From JAIVHC01 sp049975505 (GTDB taxonomy: Bacteria > Desulfobacterota > Desulfuromonadia > Desulfuromonadales > Desulfuromonadaceae), in contig JBNGCY010000082.1 in the NCBI GenBank assembly GCA_049975505.1, forward strand, positions 1 to 9,181: 9,181 bases of DNA. Direction: 5' to 3'. Under the pieces are notes generated by a model. It was not told where the DNA came from, made no database searches, and worked only from the letters and a program-made list of their open reading frames with translations. The translations under genes were made by a program, and so were the position numbers. Positions 1-6,990 of the stretch are shown here, one piece after another. Each line of letters begins with the position of its first letter. Positions within the stretch are counted from its first letter, which is position 1.

Positions 1-82
1 AAAGATGAGACCGCCTGTGGTGCAGGATTTGTAGGACGGAACGAATTGACCCTGCCTCCCATACGTAGAGAGTTTTTCTGTC

Positions 83-111
83 TTGACGCCGTTCCCGCAC
101 TTGCCTATATT
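83..111 (+). promoter_or_regulatory. Sigma70-type promoter of the tetR/efflux block
   Basis: TTGACG (83-88) and TATATT (106-111) are separated by exactly 17 bases, a strong match to the -35 and -10 consensus. Transcription would start near 117-119, about 27 bases before the regulator's ATG. The start region lies inside the inverted repeat at 112-127, so a bound repressor would block this promoter. This is read from sequence only. Confidence 0.7.
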
Positions 112-127
112 GACTGACTACTCAGTC
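112..127. promoter_or_regulatory. Probable TetR-family operator (GACTGA-CTAC-TCAGTC)
   Basis: This is a perfect 6-bp inverted repeat with a 4-bp spacer. An outer T/A pair (110 and 129) also matches, next to one mismatch. It starts directly after the -10 hexamer and covers the expected transcription start. TGACTGA/TCAGTCA-like palindromes are common operators of AcrR/TetR regulators of RND pumps. The likely ligand is the regulator encoded 18 bases downstream, giving autorepression. I found no second copy in the 721-863 gap before the adaptor gene. Confidence 0.65.
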
Positions 128-144
128 GAGATGGAGCAGCAGAT

Positions 145-720
145 ATGTCCCTGGCCAGCAACAGTAAACAACAGAAACGCCAAGCCCTGCTGGGTGCCGC
201 CCTGGAGCTGTTTGCTGAACAGGGTATGAACCGGGCCTCAACCGCGCAGATTGCCAAACGTGCCGGGGTGGCAAGTGGTACCCTGTTTTTCCACTTCAAC
301 TGCAAGGAAGAGCTGATCCACGCAGTGTTTGAAGAGGTGCGTGCCAAAATTGAAGCCGCGCTGATCCGTGATGTGGATGAGGGTATGCCGATCCGCGAGC
401 AGATTATCTGTCTGCTGAGCAATCTGCTGCGTTACTTTCTCTCCCATCCGGATGAATTTCGCTTTATGGAACAGTTTCACTTTTCCTCCTTCAATACCCT
501 GAACCGCGATCTGCACCGGGATAAAAGCTATCTCCACGGACTTATGTTACGCGCCCGGGAGGAAAAGGTGATAAAAGATGCTCCTGATTTAAGTCTCGAA
601 GCATTGGCGTTCGGTCCTATCGTGACTCTGGCCAAAGAGCATGCCAACTGCGGTACCCCGATTGACCAGCGCACAGTTGAAGTAACTATCAACGCCTGCT
701 GGGATGCGCTGAAGCGCTGA
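145..720 (+). CDS. TetR/AcrR-family transcriptional repressor of the efflux operon
   Basis: The product is a 191-residue protein of usual TetR length. Residues 11-60 form the N-terminal three-helix DNA-binding domain, with the helix-turn-helix at about 33-52 (S-T-A-Q-I-A-K-R-A-G-V-A-S-G-T-L-F-F-H-F) followed by the typical K-E-E-L-I start of helix 4. The rest is the variable helical domain for ligand binding and dimerisation, which gives no ligand clue. The ATG at 145 has a GGAG (133-136) 8 bases upstream and lies just past a palindromic operator overlapping the promoter, so autorepression is likely. The efflux genes follow on the same strand after a 143-base gap and are the obvious target. 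Family assignment is firm; target and inducer are inference. Confidence 0.92.
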   Translation: MSLASNSKQQKRQALLGAALELFAEQGMNRASTAQIAKRAGVASGTLFFHFNCKEELIHAVFEEVRAKIEAALIRDVDEGMPIREQIICLLSNLLRYFLSHPDEFRFMEQFHFSSFNTLNRDLHRDKSYLHGLMLRAREEKVIKDAPDLSLEALAFGPIVTLAKEHANCGTPIDQRTVEVTINACWDALKR

Positions 721-863
721 AAACTTAACTGTTTAGTAGGGTTTTGTGGCACCCATTTTAAGGGACACTTTGCACCCCCTGCAGTGAATAGCTACTACAT
801 TTTTTGTATGCCAGTACCCGCTCACAGATATCCAGGAGCTGAAGGTACAAGGAGGATCAACCT
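721..863 (+). promoter_or_regulatory. Intergenic leader of the efflux adaptor gene, with strong Shine-Dalgarno
   Basis: This 143-base gap ends in AAGGAGG (849-855), 8 bases before the adaptor ATG, a near-perfect ribosome binding site. A weak promoter candidate is TTGCAC (770-775), 17 bases, then TACTAC (793-798). I see no convincing terminator after tetR and no copy of the 112-127 palindrome. The pump genes could be co-transcribed with tetR or have their own weak start here. Confidence 0.35.
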
Positions 864-1988
864 ATGAAATTCAGAAGTGTATTGACCGTTATATGCCTTA
901 CCCTGCTATGCCTGCCGCCGGCGGCGAATTCCAGCGCGCAGAAAAACCAGGGGCCGAAACCTGTGGTGGGGGCGCGGAAAGTAATCCTTGAGGATGCCAA
1001 CAGTCCGGAGAAATATATCGGACATGTGGAAGCAGTGGAGTCCATTGATCTGAAGGCCAGGGTGGACGGATATCTGGAGCAGGTTAATTTTGCCGAAGGT
1101 TCACAGGTGAAAAAAGGGCAGGTTCTGTATGTGATAGAACAGGCACCGTACCGGGCACGTGTGGCTGCAGCCAAAGCGGGGGTGGCCCAGGCCGAGGCGG
1201 AATTGTTTAAAGCGCGAACCAAGCTTGAACGTCTGCGTTCCGCCGGAGCGGGAAGTATCCCCCAGACCGATATGGATGATGCGAAAGCTGCATATGAACT
1301 CGCGCAGGCACGTGTGCTTGAGGCCAGAGCGAACCTGCAGATGGCGCAGATCGATCTCGATTACACCACCATAAAGGCTCCCATGGATGGGCGCATCGGC
1401 AAAAGCTTTTTCAAAACAGGTGATCTGATCAGCCCCTCTTCGGGCTCCATGGCCGAGGTTGTGAGCATCGATCCCACGCGCGTGGTTTTTTCCGTGAGCG
1501 AGCGCCATAGTGATGTGATTAAGCAGGCTGGCGAAGATGCCGCCAACCCTGAGAAGGCGAAACTGCAGGTGCGCATAAGCGGCACCGGGGGGGATGAGTA
1601 CTCTCATGCGGGAAGGATTGAATTTGTCGATAACCGCATGGACACATCCACCGGAACTATTGCCATGTGGGCGCGTTTCCCGAATCCCGAGGGGCACCTG
1701 GTGGACGGCGAATATGTGAACGTATATCTCAAGCCCGCAGACCCGCATATGCAGGCAAGCATTCCACAGACCGCCCTGCAGCGCGATAAGGATGGCGAAT
1801 TCGTTTTTGTAGTCGATGATGATTCCAGAATCGAAAAACGCCGCATCGAGACCGGGCGGCGCAGCGGGCAGCGTATTTTTGTAACCACAGGCCTGAAAGA
1901 GGGGGAACTCGTGGTGTGTGAGGGGATTCAAAAGGTCACTCCCGGCACCGAAGCAGACGTACGCCTGCAGGAAGATAAGGATCAATAG
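864..1988 (+). CDS. RND efflux periplasmic adaptor subunit (membrane fusion protein, HlyD/AcrA type)
   Basis: This 374-residue protein bridges the inner-membrane pump and the outer-membrane channel in the periplasm. Residues 1-25 are a Sec signal peptide (M-K-F-R, then a hydrophobic run, with likely cleavage after A-N-S-S-A). No lipobox is seen, so unlike AcrA or MexA it is probably not lipidated. The first lipoyl half lies at about 53-96 (A-R-V-D-G-Y-L-E-Q-V). A helical hairpin rich in Ala, Glu and Lys spans about 97-165. The second lipoyl half is at about 166-192 (I-K-A-P-M-D-G-R-I-G). The beta-barrel and membrane-proximal domains follow. The ATG is set by AAGGAGG 8 bases upstream. The pump gene starts 3 bases after the stop, so the two are translated together. 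Substrate unknown. Confidence 0.92.
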   Translation: MKFRSVLTVICLTLLCLPPAANSSAQKNQGPKPVVGARKVILEDANSPEKYIGHVEAVESIDLKARVDGYLEQVNFAEGSQVKKGQVLYVIEQAPYRARVAAAKAGVAQAEAELFKARTKLERLRSAGAGSIPQTDMDDAKAAYELAQARVLEARANLQMAQIDLDYTTIKAPMDGRIGKSFFKTGDLISPSSGSMAEVVSIDPTRVVFSVSERHSDVIKQAGEDAANPEKAKLQVRISGTGGDEYSHAGRIEFVDNRMDTSTGTIAMWARFPNPEGHLVDGEYVNVYLKPADPHMQASIPQTALQRDKDGEFVFVVDDDSRIEKRRIETGRRSGQRIFVTTGLKEGELVVCEGIQKVTPGTEADVRLQEDKDQ

Positions 1989-1991
1989 TCT

Positions 1992-4900
1992 ATGTTTTCC
2001 AGGATATTCATACAGCGTCCGCGTCTGGCGGTGGTTATTGCCGTGGTAATCACCCTCGCCGGAAGTATCGCCCTGACCTCGCTGCCGGTAGCGGAGTACC
2101 CCTCCATCACTCCTCCGGTTATCCGGGTAAGCGCCGTGTATCCGGGAGCGAGTGCCCAGGTGGTAAAGGATACCATTGCCGCTCCCATCGAACAGGAGAT
2201 GAACGGGGTGGAGGATATGCTCTATATGAGCTCGAGCTCCACCAACGATGGCAGTTATTCCCTCGAGGTCACTTTTGATGTGGACTCCGACCCGGACATT
2301 GACCAGGTCAATGTGCAGAACCGCCTGCAACTGGCGGAATCCCAGCTTCCGCCTGAAGTGGTGGAGCAGGGAATTGAGGTGCGGCGGCGTTCATCCGACA
2401 TGCTCGGGGTCGTGAGCTTCACTTCGCCGCAGGGGAGCCACGACCGCCTCTTTATGAGCAACTACATCAGCCGCACCATCAAGGATACTCTGCAGCGGGT
2501 GGACGGGGTAAGCGATGTATATGTGTTCGGTGAATATGAATACAGTATGCGGATCTGGATGGATCCGGATCGCCTTACCGCTCTGAGTATGAGCCCGTCA
2601 GAGGTGATTGACGCCATTCGCGCTCAGAACATCCAGGCGACTTTGGGGTCGGTGGGTACCGCGCCGAGCGTGCCGGGGCAGTTGCTGCAGTACACCATAA
2701 ACGCCAAAGGCCGCCTCGACTCGGTGGAGGAGTTTGAAGAGATCGTGGTGCGGACCAACGCCAGAGGCGGGGTGGTGCGTGTCAAGGATGTCGCGGATAT
2801 CGAGCTCGGGAGTAAAAACTACAGCGCCGGGGGCAATCTCGACAACAATCAGGCGATCCACATGGCGCTGTACCGCTCCTCCGATGCCAACGCCATCCAG
2901 ACTATGGAAGAGGTGCGCAGGGTTCTCAAAGAGCAGGAACAGAGCATGCCTGAGGATCTTGCTTACACCATACCATACGACACCACAAGTTACGTACAGG
3001 AGGCGATCAAGGAGATCACCTTTACGCTCCTGCTCACTTTCGGGCTGGTGGTGCTGGTTATCTTCGTATTTCTGCAGAATGTGCGCGCCACTCTGATCCC
3101 GGCAGCGGCGATACCGGTTTCCATCATTGGCACTTTTGCCGCCCTCCTCGCTCTGGGGTTCAACCTCAATACCATCTCGCTGTTTGCCCTTATCCTCGCC
3201 ATCGGTCTGGTGGTGGACGATGCCATAGTGGTGGTGGAAAACGTCTACCGCATCATGGAAGAGGAGGACCTGGAACCCAGAGAGGCCACCATCAAGGCGA
3301 TGGAACAGGTCACCGGGCCCATCATTGCCACCACCCTGGTTCTGCTTGCGATCTTTGTGCCTATCGCGTTCATGCCCGGTATCACCGGCCTGTTATACAA
3401 GCAGTTCGGGGTAACCCTGTGTGTGTCGGTGCTGATCTCGTCACTGTGCGCTCTGACTCTGAGTCCGGCGATGTGCGGGGTGGTGCTGAAGAAGGCGCAT
3501 CCGCATCGGCGTGGCCCCCTGGCGTGGTTCAATAAATACCTCAATTTTTCCCGCAACATCTACATTGCAGCGGTGAGCTGGCTGATTCGCAAGGCTGCCA
3601 TCGGGGTGATAATCTTCCTTCTGATCGCGGGCGGAGCCTGGTTCCTGTCGGAGCGCATCCCCAGCAGTTTTCTGCCCCAGGAGGACAAAGGCGCGTTTCT
3701 TATCGATGTACAACTGCCCGAAGGGGCCACCCTGGGCCGAACCATCCAGGTGAACAAGGAGGGGACAGAAAAGCTCCTCGAGATCGAAGGGATTGAGCGG
3801 GTCATCGCGGTGGACGGTTTCAGTCTTCTGAGCGGGCGCGCGGAGAATGCCGGTTTTCTGATTGCCGACCTTGAGCCATGGGAAGAGCGGATGCGGGGTG
3901 ATCTGCATATTGACGCCCTGGTGGAGAAGGCGAACGGGGTTCTCAACAGCATCTCCACCGCAAGTATCCGTGCTTTTGTGCCGCCACCCATCCAGGGGCT
4001 CGGGGTGACGGGTGGATTTGATTTCCGCCTCCAGGCCCTGGAAGATCAGCCGCCGCAGGAACTTGCCGCGGTGGCCATGGGTCTGCTCGGAGCCGCCAAC
4101 CAGCATCCTGCCCTGAATATGGTGTATACCACCTACAGCGCCAATACCCCGCAGCTGTGGCTCGATCTGAAGCGCACCCGCATGGAGGAGCTCGGAGTGC
4201 CAGCGGCAAATCTGTTTGCCACCCTGAATCAGCACCTGGGCTCTCAGTATGTCAACGACTTCAATCTCTACGGGCGCACATATCAGGTCAAGGTGCGCGC
4301 CCAGGACAACTTCCGCAGAAACCCGGAGGATATCAGGGATCTGTATGTGAGCAATGCCGAAGGTGAAGAAGTGCCGGTGGAGAATCTCGTGGATATCTCC
4401 ACTATTCTCGGAGCGAAGGTGATCAATCGCTACAATCAGTTCACCAGTCTCACCATCAATGGCCAGGCCGCGCCGGGCTATTCATCCGGTGAAGCGATGC
4501 AGGCCATGGAGAAACTTGCGGATGAGCACCTGCCGCCGGGGTATTCTTTTGAGTGGTCCACCATGTCACTGCAGGAGGAGAGTGCGAGCGGCACCGTGGG
4601 GTATCTGTTTGTCCTGGCGCTTATATTTGCATATCTGTTCCTCGTGGCGCAGTATGAAAGCTGGAACCTGCCTTTGAGCATTGTTCTATCGGTGGTCGTG
4701 GCGACCATGGGTGCCCTGGTGGGGCTTTTTATCACCGGATTTTCCATGTCGATCTACGCTCAGATCGGGATGGTGCTTCTGGTCGGACTTGCGGCCAAGA
4801 ATGCCATTCTCATCGTCGAGTTTGCACGTGATCGCAAAGAGGAGGGGATCAGAACCAGGGATGCCGCGGTAGAAGGGGCGAAGCTGCGCTTCCGTGCGGT

Positions 4901-5138
4901 GTTGATGACCGCTCTTACCTTTATCCTCGGGGTTGCTCCCCTGGTATGGGCCGTAGGTGCCGGGGCGGCGAGCCGTAACCACATCGGCATCGTGGTATTC
5001 TCGGGTATGATCGCGGCTTCAACCATAGCTCTGTTCATCATTCCGGTGCTGTACTATCTGCTCCAGAGTATGCGGGATAAATCGTCCGCCTGGAAACAGC
5101 GCCGCCGCGAGCGACTCGCCAGCCGGTCTCTAAAATAA
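1992..5138 (+). CDS. Inner-membrane RND multidrug efflux transporter, HAE1 (AcrB-like) family
   Basis: The 1048-residue protein has the length of AcrB-type proton-driven pumps, which take substrates from the periplasm and inner-membrane leaflet and pass them to the outer-membrane channel. TM1 follows the F-I-Q-R-P-R-L-A start, and two large periplasmic porter loops separate the two six-helix halves. The proton relay is present: adjacent Asp409 and Asp410 in TM4 (G-L-V-V-D-D-A-I-V-V-V-E-N-V) and Lys936 in TM10 (G-L-A-A-K-N-A-I-L-I-V-E-F-A), equivalent to AcrB D407, D408 and K940. The pump therefore looks functional. AAGGA (1977-1981) lies inside the end of the adaptor gene, and the channel gene follows after 13 bases. 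Which compounds it exports cannot be told from sequence alone. Confidence 0.95.
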   Translation: MFSRIFIQRPRLAVVIAVVITLAGSIALTSLPVAEYPSITPPVIRVSAVYPGASAQVVKDTIAAPIEQEMNGVEDMLYMSSSSTNDGSYSLEVTFDVDSDPDIDQVNVQNRLQLAESQLPPEVVEQGIEVRRRSSDMLGVVSFTSPQGSHDRLFMSNYISRTIKDTLQRVDGVSDVYVFGEYEYSMRIWMDPDRLTALSMSPSEVIDAIRAQNIQATLGSVGTAPSVPGQLLQYTINAKGRLDSVEEFEEIVVRTNARGGVVRVKDVADIELGSKNYSAGGNLDNNQAIHMALYRSSDANAIQTMEEVRRVLKEQEQSMPEDLAYTIPYDTTSYVQEAIKEITFTLLLTFGLVVLVIFVFLQNVRATLIPAAAIPVSIIGTFAALLALGFNLNTISLFALILAIGLVVDDAIVVVENVYRIMEEEDLEPREATIKAMEQVTGPIIATTLVLLAIFVPIAFMPGITGLLYKQFGVTLCVSVLISSLCALTLSPAMCGVVLKKAHPHRRGPLAWFNKYLNFSRNIYIAAVSWLIRKAAIGVIIFLLIAGGAWFLSERIPSSFLPQEDKGAFLIDVQLPEGATLGRTIQVNKEGTEKLLEIEGIERVIAVDGFSLLSGRAENAGFLIADLEPWEERMRGDLHIDALVEKANGVLNSISTASIRAFVPPPIQGLGVTGGFDFRLQALEDQPPQELAAVAMGLLGAANQHPALNMVYTTYSANTPQLWLDLKRTRMEELGVPAANLFATLNQHLGSQYVNDFNLYGRTYQVKVRAQDNFRRNPEDIRDLYVSNAEGEEVPVENLVDISTILGAKVINRYNQFTSLTINGQAAPGYSSGEAMQAMEKLADEHLPPGYSFEWSTMSLQEESASGTVGYLFVLALIFAYLFLVAQYESWNLPLSIVLSVVVATMGALVGLFITGFSMSIYAQIGMVLLVGLAAKNAILIVEFARDRKEEGIRTRDAAVEGAKLRFRAVLMTALTFILGVAPLVWAVGAGAASRNHIGIVVFSGMIAASTIALFIIPVLYYLLQSMRDKSSAWKQRRRERLASRSLK

Positions 5139-5151
5139 AGGGCAGAATATT

Positions 5152-6627
5152 ATGCATGGATACACACAGGATATGATGCTACGTTCCTTAAAAGCTCAGA
5201 CACTGCGCTGGTTGTGCCTTATCATGGTTGCTCTGACCTTAAGTGCCTGCGCAGTGGGGCCAGATTACTCCCGCTTAGAGCCAGCGGCACAGGAGCAGTG
5301 GTACGCTTCGATGGAGAAGGGGCTGGAAACCTCCACTCCGGAGGATAGCGAACTTGCAACCTGGTGGGATATATTTGAAGATCCGTTGCTGCAGACCTTG
5401 CAACGACGGGCCATCGAAGGCAACCTCGAACTCAGAACCGCATTTTCCCGCCTCCAGCAGGCGCGGTTGAATCGCGGCCTGAGCCGGGCGGAGCACTTCC
5501 CCACCCTTGGGGCTGAAGGGCAGATACAGCGTCAGCGCAGCAGTGAAAACCTCGGCAGCCCCACCGGCGGGGAGGAGAACGACTGGTACATGGCCAGGCT
5601 CGACTCCTCCTGGGAACTCGATCTGTTCGGAAGTATCCGGCGCTCGGTTGAAAGCGCGCAGGCGGAGCTCGAAGCCAGCAGCGCGGATATGCACGGGGTA
5701 CTGACCAGTCTCACTGCTGAAGTGGCGCTGAACTACATCGAACTGCGCACCTACCAGCAGCGTCTTAGGGTGGCTCTGGACAATATCTCCACCCAGAAAA
5801 AGACCTATGACCTCAACCGTTCACGTTTTGATGCCGGGCTGATTGATGAACTCGATCTGCAGCAGTCTCTGCGCAATCTGGAACAGACCAGGGCTCAGGT
5901 TTCACGCCTCGAAACGGCGATTCGCGCGGCGGAGAACAATCTCGCCGTGCTGCTCGGGCAGTCACCTGGAGCACTGCGTGAAGAATTCGCTTCTATAGGA
6001 AATATCCCCGAAGCACCGCCTGAGGTTGCGGTGGGGATTCCAGCTGAAGCGCTGCGGCGGCGTCCGGATGTGCGCAGCGCCGAACGCCGCGTTGCCGCGC
6101 AGAGTGCGCGCATCGGTATTGCCACGGCAGAACTCTATCCTAAACTGCGCCTTCTGGGCACTATCGGGCTCGAAGCGCTCAATTCCGGGAGCGACTTCTT
6201 TGACTCCTCGAGTCAGTTCTGGGGAATCGGCCCCGGAATCTCGTGGAATATCTTCCGCGGCAATGCCCTGCGTCTCAATGTCGATCTCCAGGAGGAGAAA
6301 TACAATCAGGCTGTGCTGGAATACAACGCCACCATCCTCAGAGCGCAGCAGGAGATGGAGGACGCCCTTACCGCCTACGCCAAAGAGCAGATACGGCAGG
6401 AGCATCTTGCACGCGCGGTGGAGGCGGCCCGGCGGACCGAGTGGCTCGCGCGGGACCGCTACAATGCGGGTCTCGTGGATTTTTACAATGTCCTCGACGC
6501 CCAGCGTTCTCTGCTTGAACTCGAAGACGAGTGGATCAGCAGCAAGGGCGAAGTCGCAGCCAATCTGACCCGCATCTACAAAGCCATCGGCGGTGGATGG
6601 CAGGGGATGAAAGCACAAGGGATTTGA
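5152..6627 (+). CDS. Outer-membrane efflux channel lipoprotein (NodT/OprM-type TolC family)
   Basis: This 491-residue protein is the outer-membrane exit duct of the tripartite pump. The N-terminus has a signal peptide ending in a lipobox (L-T-L-S-A-C, acylated Cys33), then A-V-G-P-D-Y, the classic start of mature NodT-family lipoproteins. Two outer-membrane efflux repeats follow. The first includes W-E-L-D-L-F-G at about 154-160, and the second includes the P-D-V-R-S-A-E-R-R region and N-I-F-R-G-N. The C-terminus is the usual G-G-G-W-Q. ATG 5152 has AAAGGG (5137-5142) 9 bases upstream, overlapping the pump stop codon. ATG 5173 or 5176 would give a tidier signal peptide but poorer ribosome-site spacing. 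It closes the efflux operon. Confidence 0.93.
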   Translation: MHGYTQDMMLRSLKAQTLRWLCLIMVALTLSACAVGPDYSRLEPAAQEQWYASMEKGLETSTPEDSELATWWDIFEDPLLQTLQRRAIEGNLELRTAFSRLQQARLNRGLSRAEHFPTLGAEGQIQRQRSSENLGSPTGGEENDWYMARLDSSWELDLFGSIRRSVESAQAELEASSADMHGVLTSLTAEVALNYIELRTYQQRLRVALDNISTQKKTYDLNRSRFDAGLIDELDLQQSLRNLEQTRAQVSRLETAIRAAENNLAVLLGQSPGALREEFASIGNIPEAPPEVAVGIPAEALRRRPDVRSAERRVAAQSARIGIATAELYPKLRLLGTIGLEALNSGSDFFDSSSQFWGIGPGISWNIFRGNALRLNVDLQEEKYNQAVLEYNATILRAQQEMEDALTAYAKEQIRQEHLARAVEAARRTEWLARDRYNAGLVDFYNVLDAQRSLLELEDEWISSKGEVAANLTRIYKAIGGGWQGMKAQGI

Positions 6628-6634
6628 ACATTGC

Positions 6635-6669
6635 AACCAACCGGCTTAATTGCAAAAAGCCGGTTGGTT
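6635..6669 (+). terminator. 13-bp perfect hairpin after the efflux operon
   Basis: AACCAACCGGCTT (6635-6647) pairs perfectly with AAGCCGGTTGGTT (6657-6669) around a 9-base loop, 7 bases after the channel stop codon. The position suits a transcript end. No T-run follows directly on either strand; the next sequence is A-T-G-T-A-A-A-A-A. It may therefore be a 3' stabilising hairpin or a poor intrinsic terminator rather than a classic one. Confidence 0.5.
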
Positions 6670-6744
6670 ATGTAAAAAGAGACGGGTTTTAATCCACCTT
6701 GGTATGGAACATGATCAGCAGCATCTTAAAGCGTTTCGCTCCAT

Positions 6745-6770
6745 GAAAGGGGGCATCCCTTTTTCTTCTT
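6745..6770 (+). terminator. Weak stem with T-rich tail just upstream of the selenoprotein gene
   Basis: AAAGGG (6746-6751) can pair with CCCTTT (6757-6762) around a 5-base loop, followed by T-T-C-T-T-C-T-T-T-T. The stem is short, but the U-rich tail resembles an intrinsic terminator or attenuator. It lies only about 20 bases before the start codon at 6790, so it could end leaky transcription from the efflux operon or attenuate the small gene. Low confidence. Confidence 0.25.
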
Positions 6771-6789
6771 TTCCGCAAAGGATATCTAT

Positions 6790-6984
6790 ATGCAGAAAAA
6801 ACACCTGAAAACCCTGGCGGTTACCCTGCTGGGGCTGCTGGCCGGAGCCGGAATCGGCTACATGGGCCAGTGTGCCGGCAATACCTGAGGTCTCACTTCC
6901 AGCCCCTGGTCAGGGGCACTGCTCGGAGGGTTTTTCGGTCTTCTTCTTGGGCTGAGCTCCGCAGATAACGAAGATAAATCCTGA
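6790..6984 (+). CDS. Putative small membrane selenoprotein (DUF6132-like), Sec at the in-frame TGA 6886-6888
   Basis: The gene has 64 codons plus stop if TGA at 6886-6888 is read as selenocysteine (residue 33). The ATG has AAAGGA (6777-6782) 7 bases upstream. Residues 6-26 form a Gly/Leu-rich membrane helix after M-Q-K-K-H. A loop follows with C28-A-G-N-T-U33-G-L-T-S-S-P-W. A second helix at 42-57 (G-A-L-L-G-G-F-F-G-L-L-L-G-L) and an acidic tail D-N-E-D-K-S complete it. From memory, small two-helix DUF6132 proteins carry G-C-x-x-G-T-C-P-I-T-S-N-P then G-A-x-x-G. The spacing C-x4-C equals C-x4-U here, with T-S-S-P-W matching T-S-N-P. A SECIS-like hairpin lies at 6902-6917. By the positive-inside rule the C/U loop faces the periplasm. 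A redox or sulfur/selenium role is inference. If the TGA were a true stop, only a 32-residue peptide would be made. Confidence 0.8.
6902..6917 (+). promoter_or_regulatory. Bacterial SECIS element (selenocysteine insertion hairpin)
   Basis: GCCCCU (6902-6907) pairs perfectly with AGGGGC (6912-6917) around the tetraloop GGUC (6908-6911). The first loop G is the 20th base after the UGA codon. Bacterial SECIS elements lie within the coding sequence just downstream of UGA and present a G, and usually a U, in a small apical loop to the elongation factor SelB. As I recall it, the E. coli fdhF element has a GGUC loop at nearly the same distance. The hairpin lies in codons for S-P-W-S-G-A and must serve both protein and RNA. 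Confidence 0.75.
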
Positions 6985-6990
6985 ACGTAA

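Noticed and set aside
1..62. Minus-strand frame from an ATG at 62 open to the window edge (M-G-G-R-V-N-S-F...)
   Set aside because: Only 20 codons, no ribosome site upstream and no recognisable sequence; cannot be told from chance.
761..769. AGGGACACT in the tetR-adaptor gap, shared with the RAYT end core
   Set aside because: Only 9 bases match and the surrounding sequence differs (TTTGC instead of CCCC); probably chance rather than a decayed end.
1101..2330. Long minus-strand open frames opposite the adaptor and pump genes
   Set aside because: They are antisense shadows of strongly supported plus-strand genes and have no family features.
6790..6888. Reading the small gene as a 32-residue peptide ending at TGA 6886
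   Set aside because: The same frame continues with a second membrane helix and a family-like motif, and a SECIS-like hairpin follows the TGA, which a simple stop does not explain.
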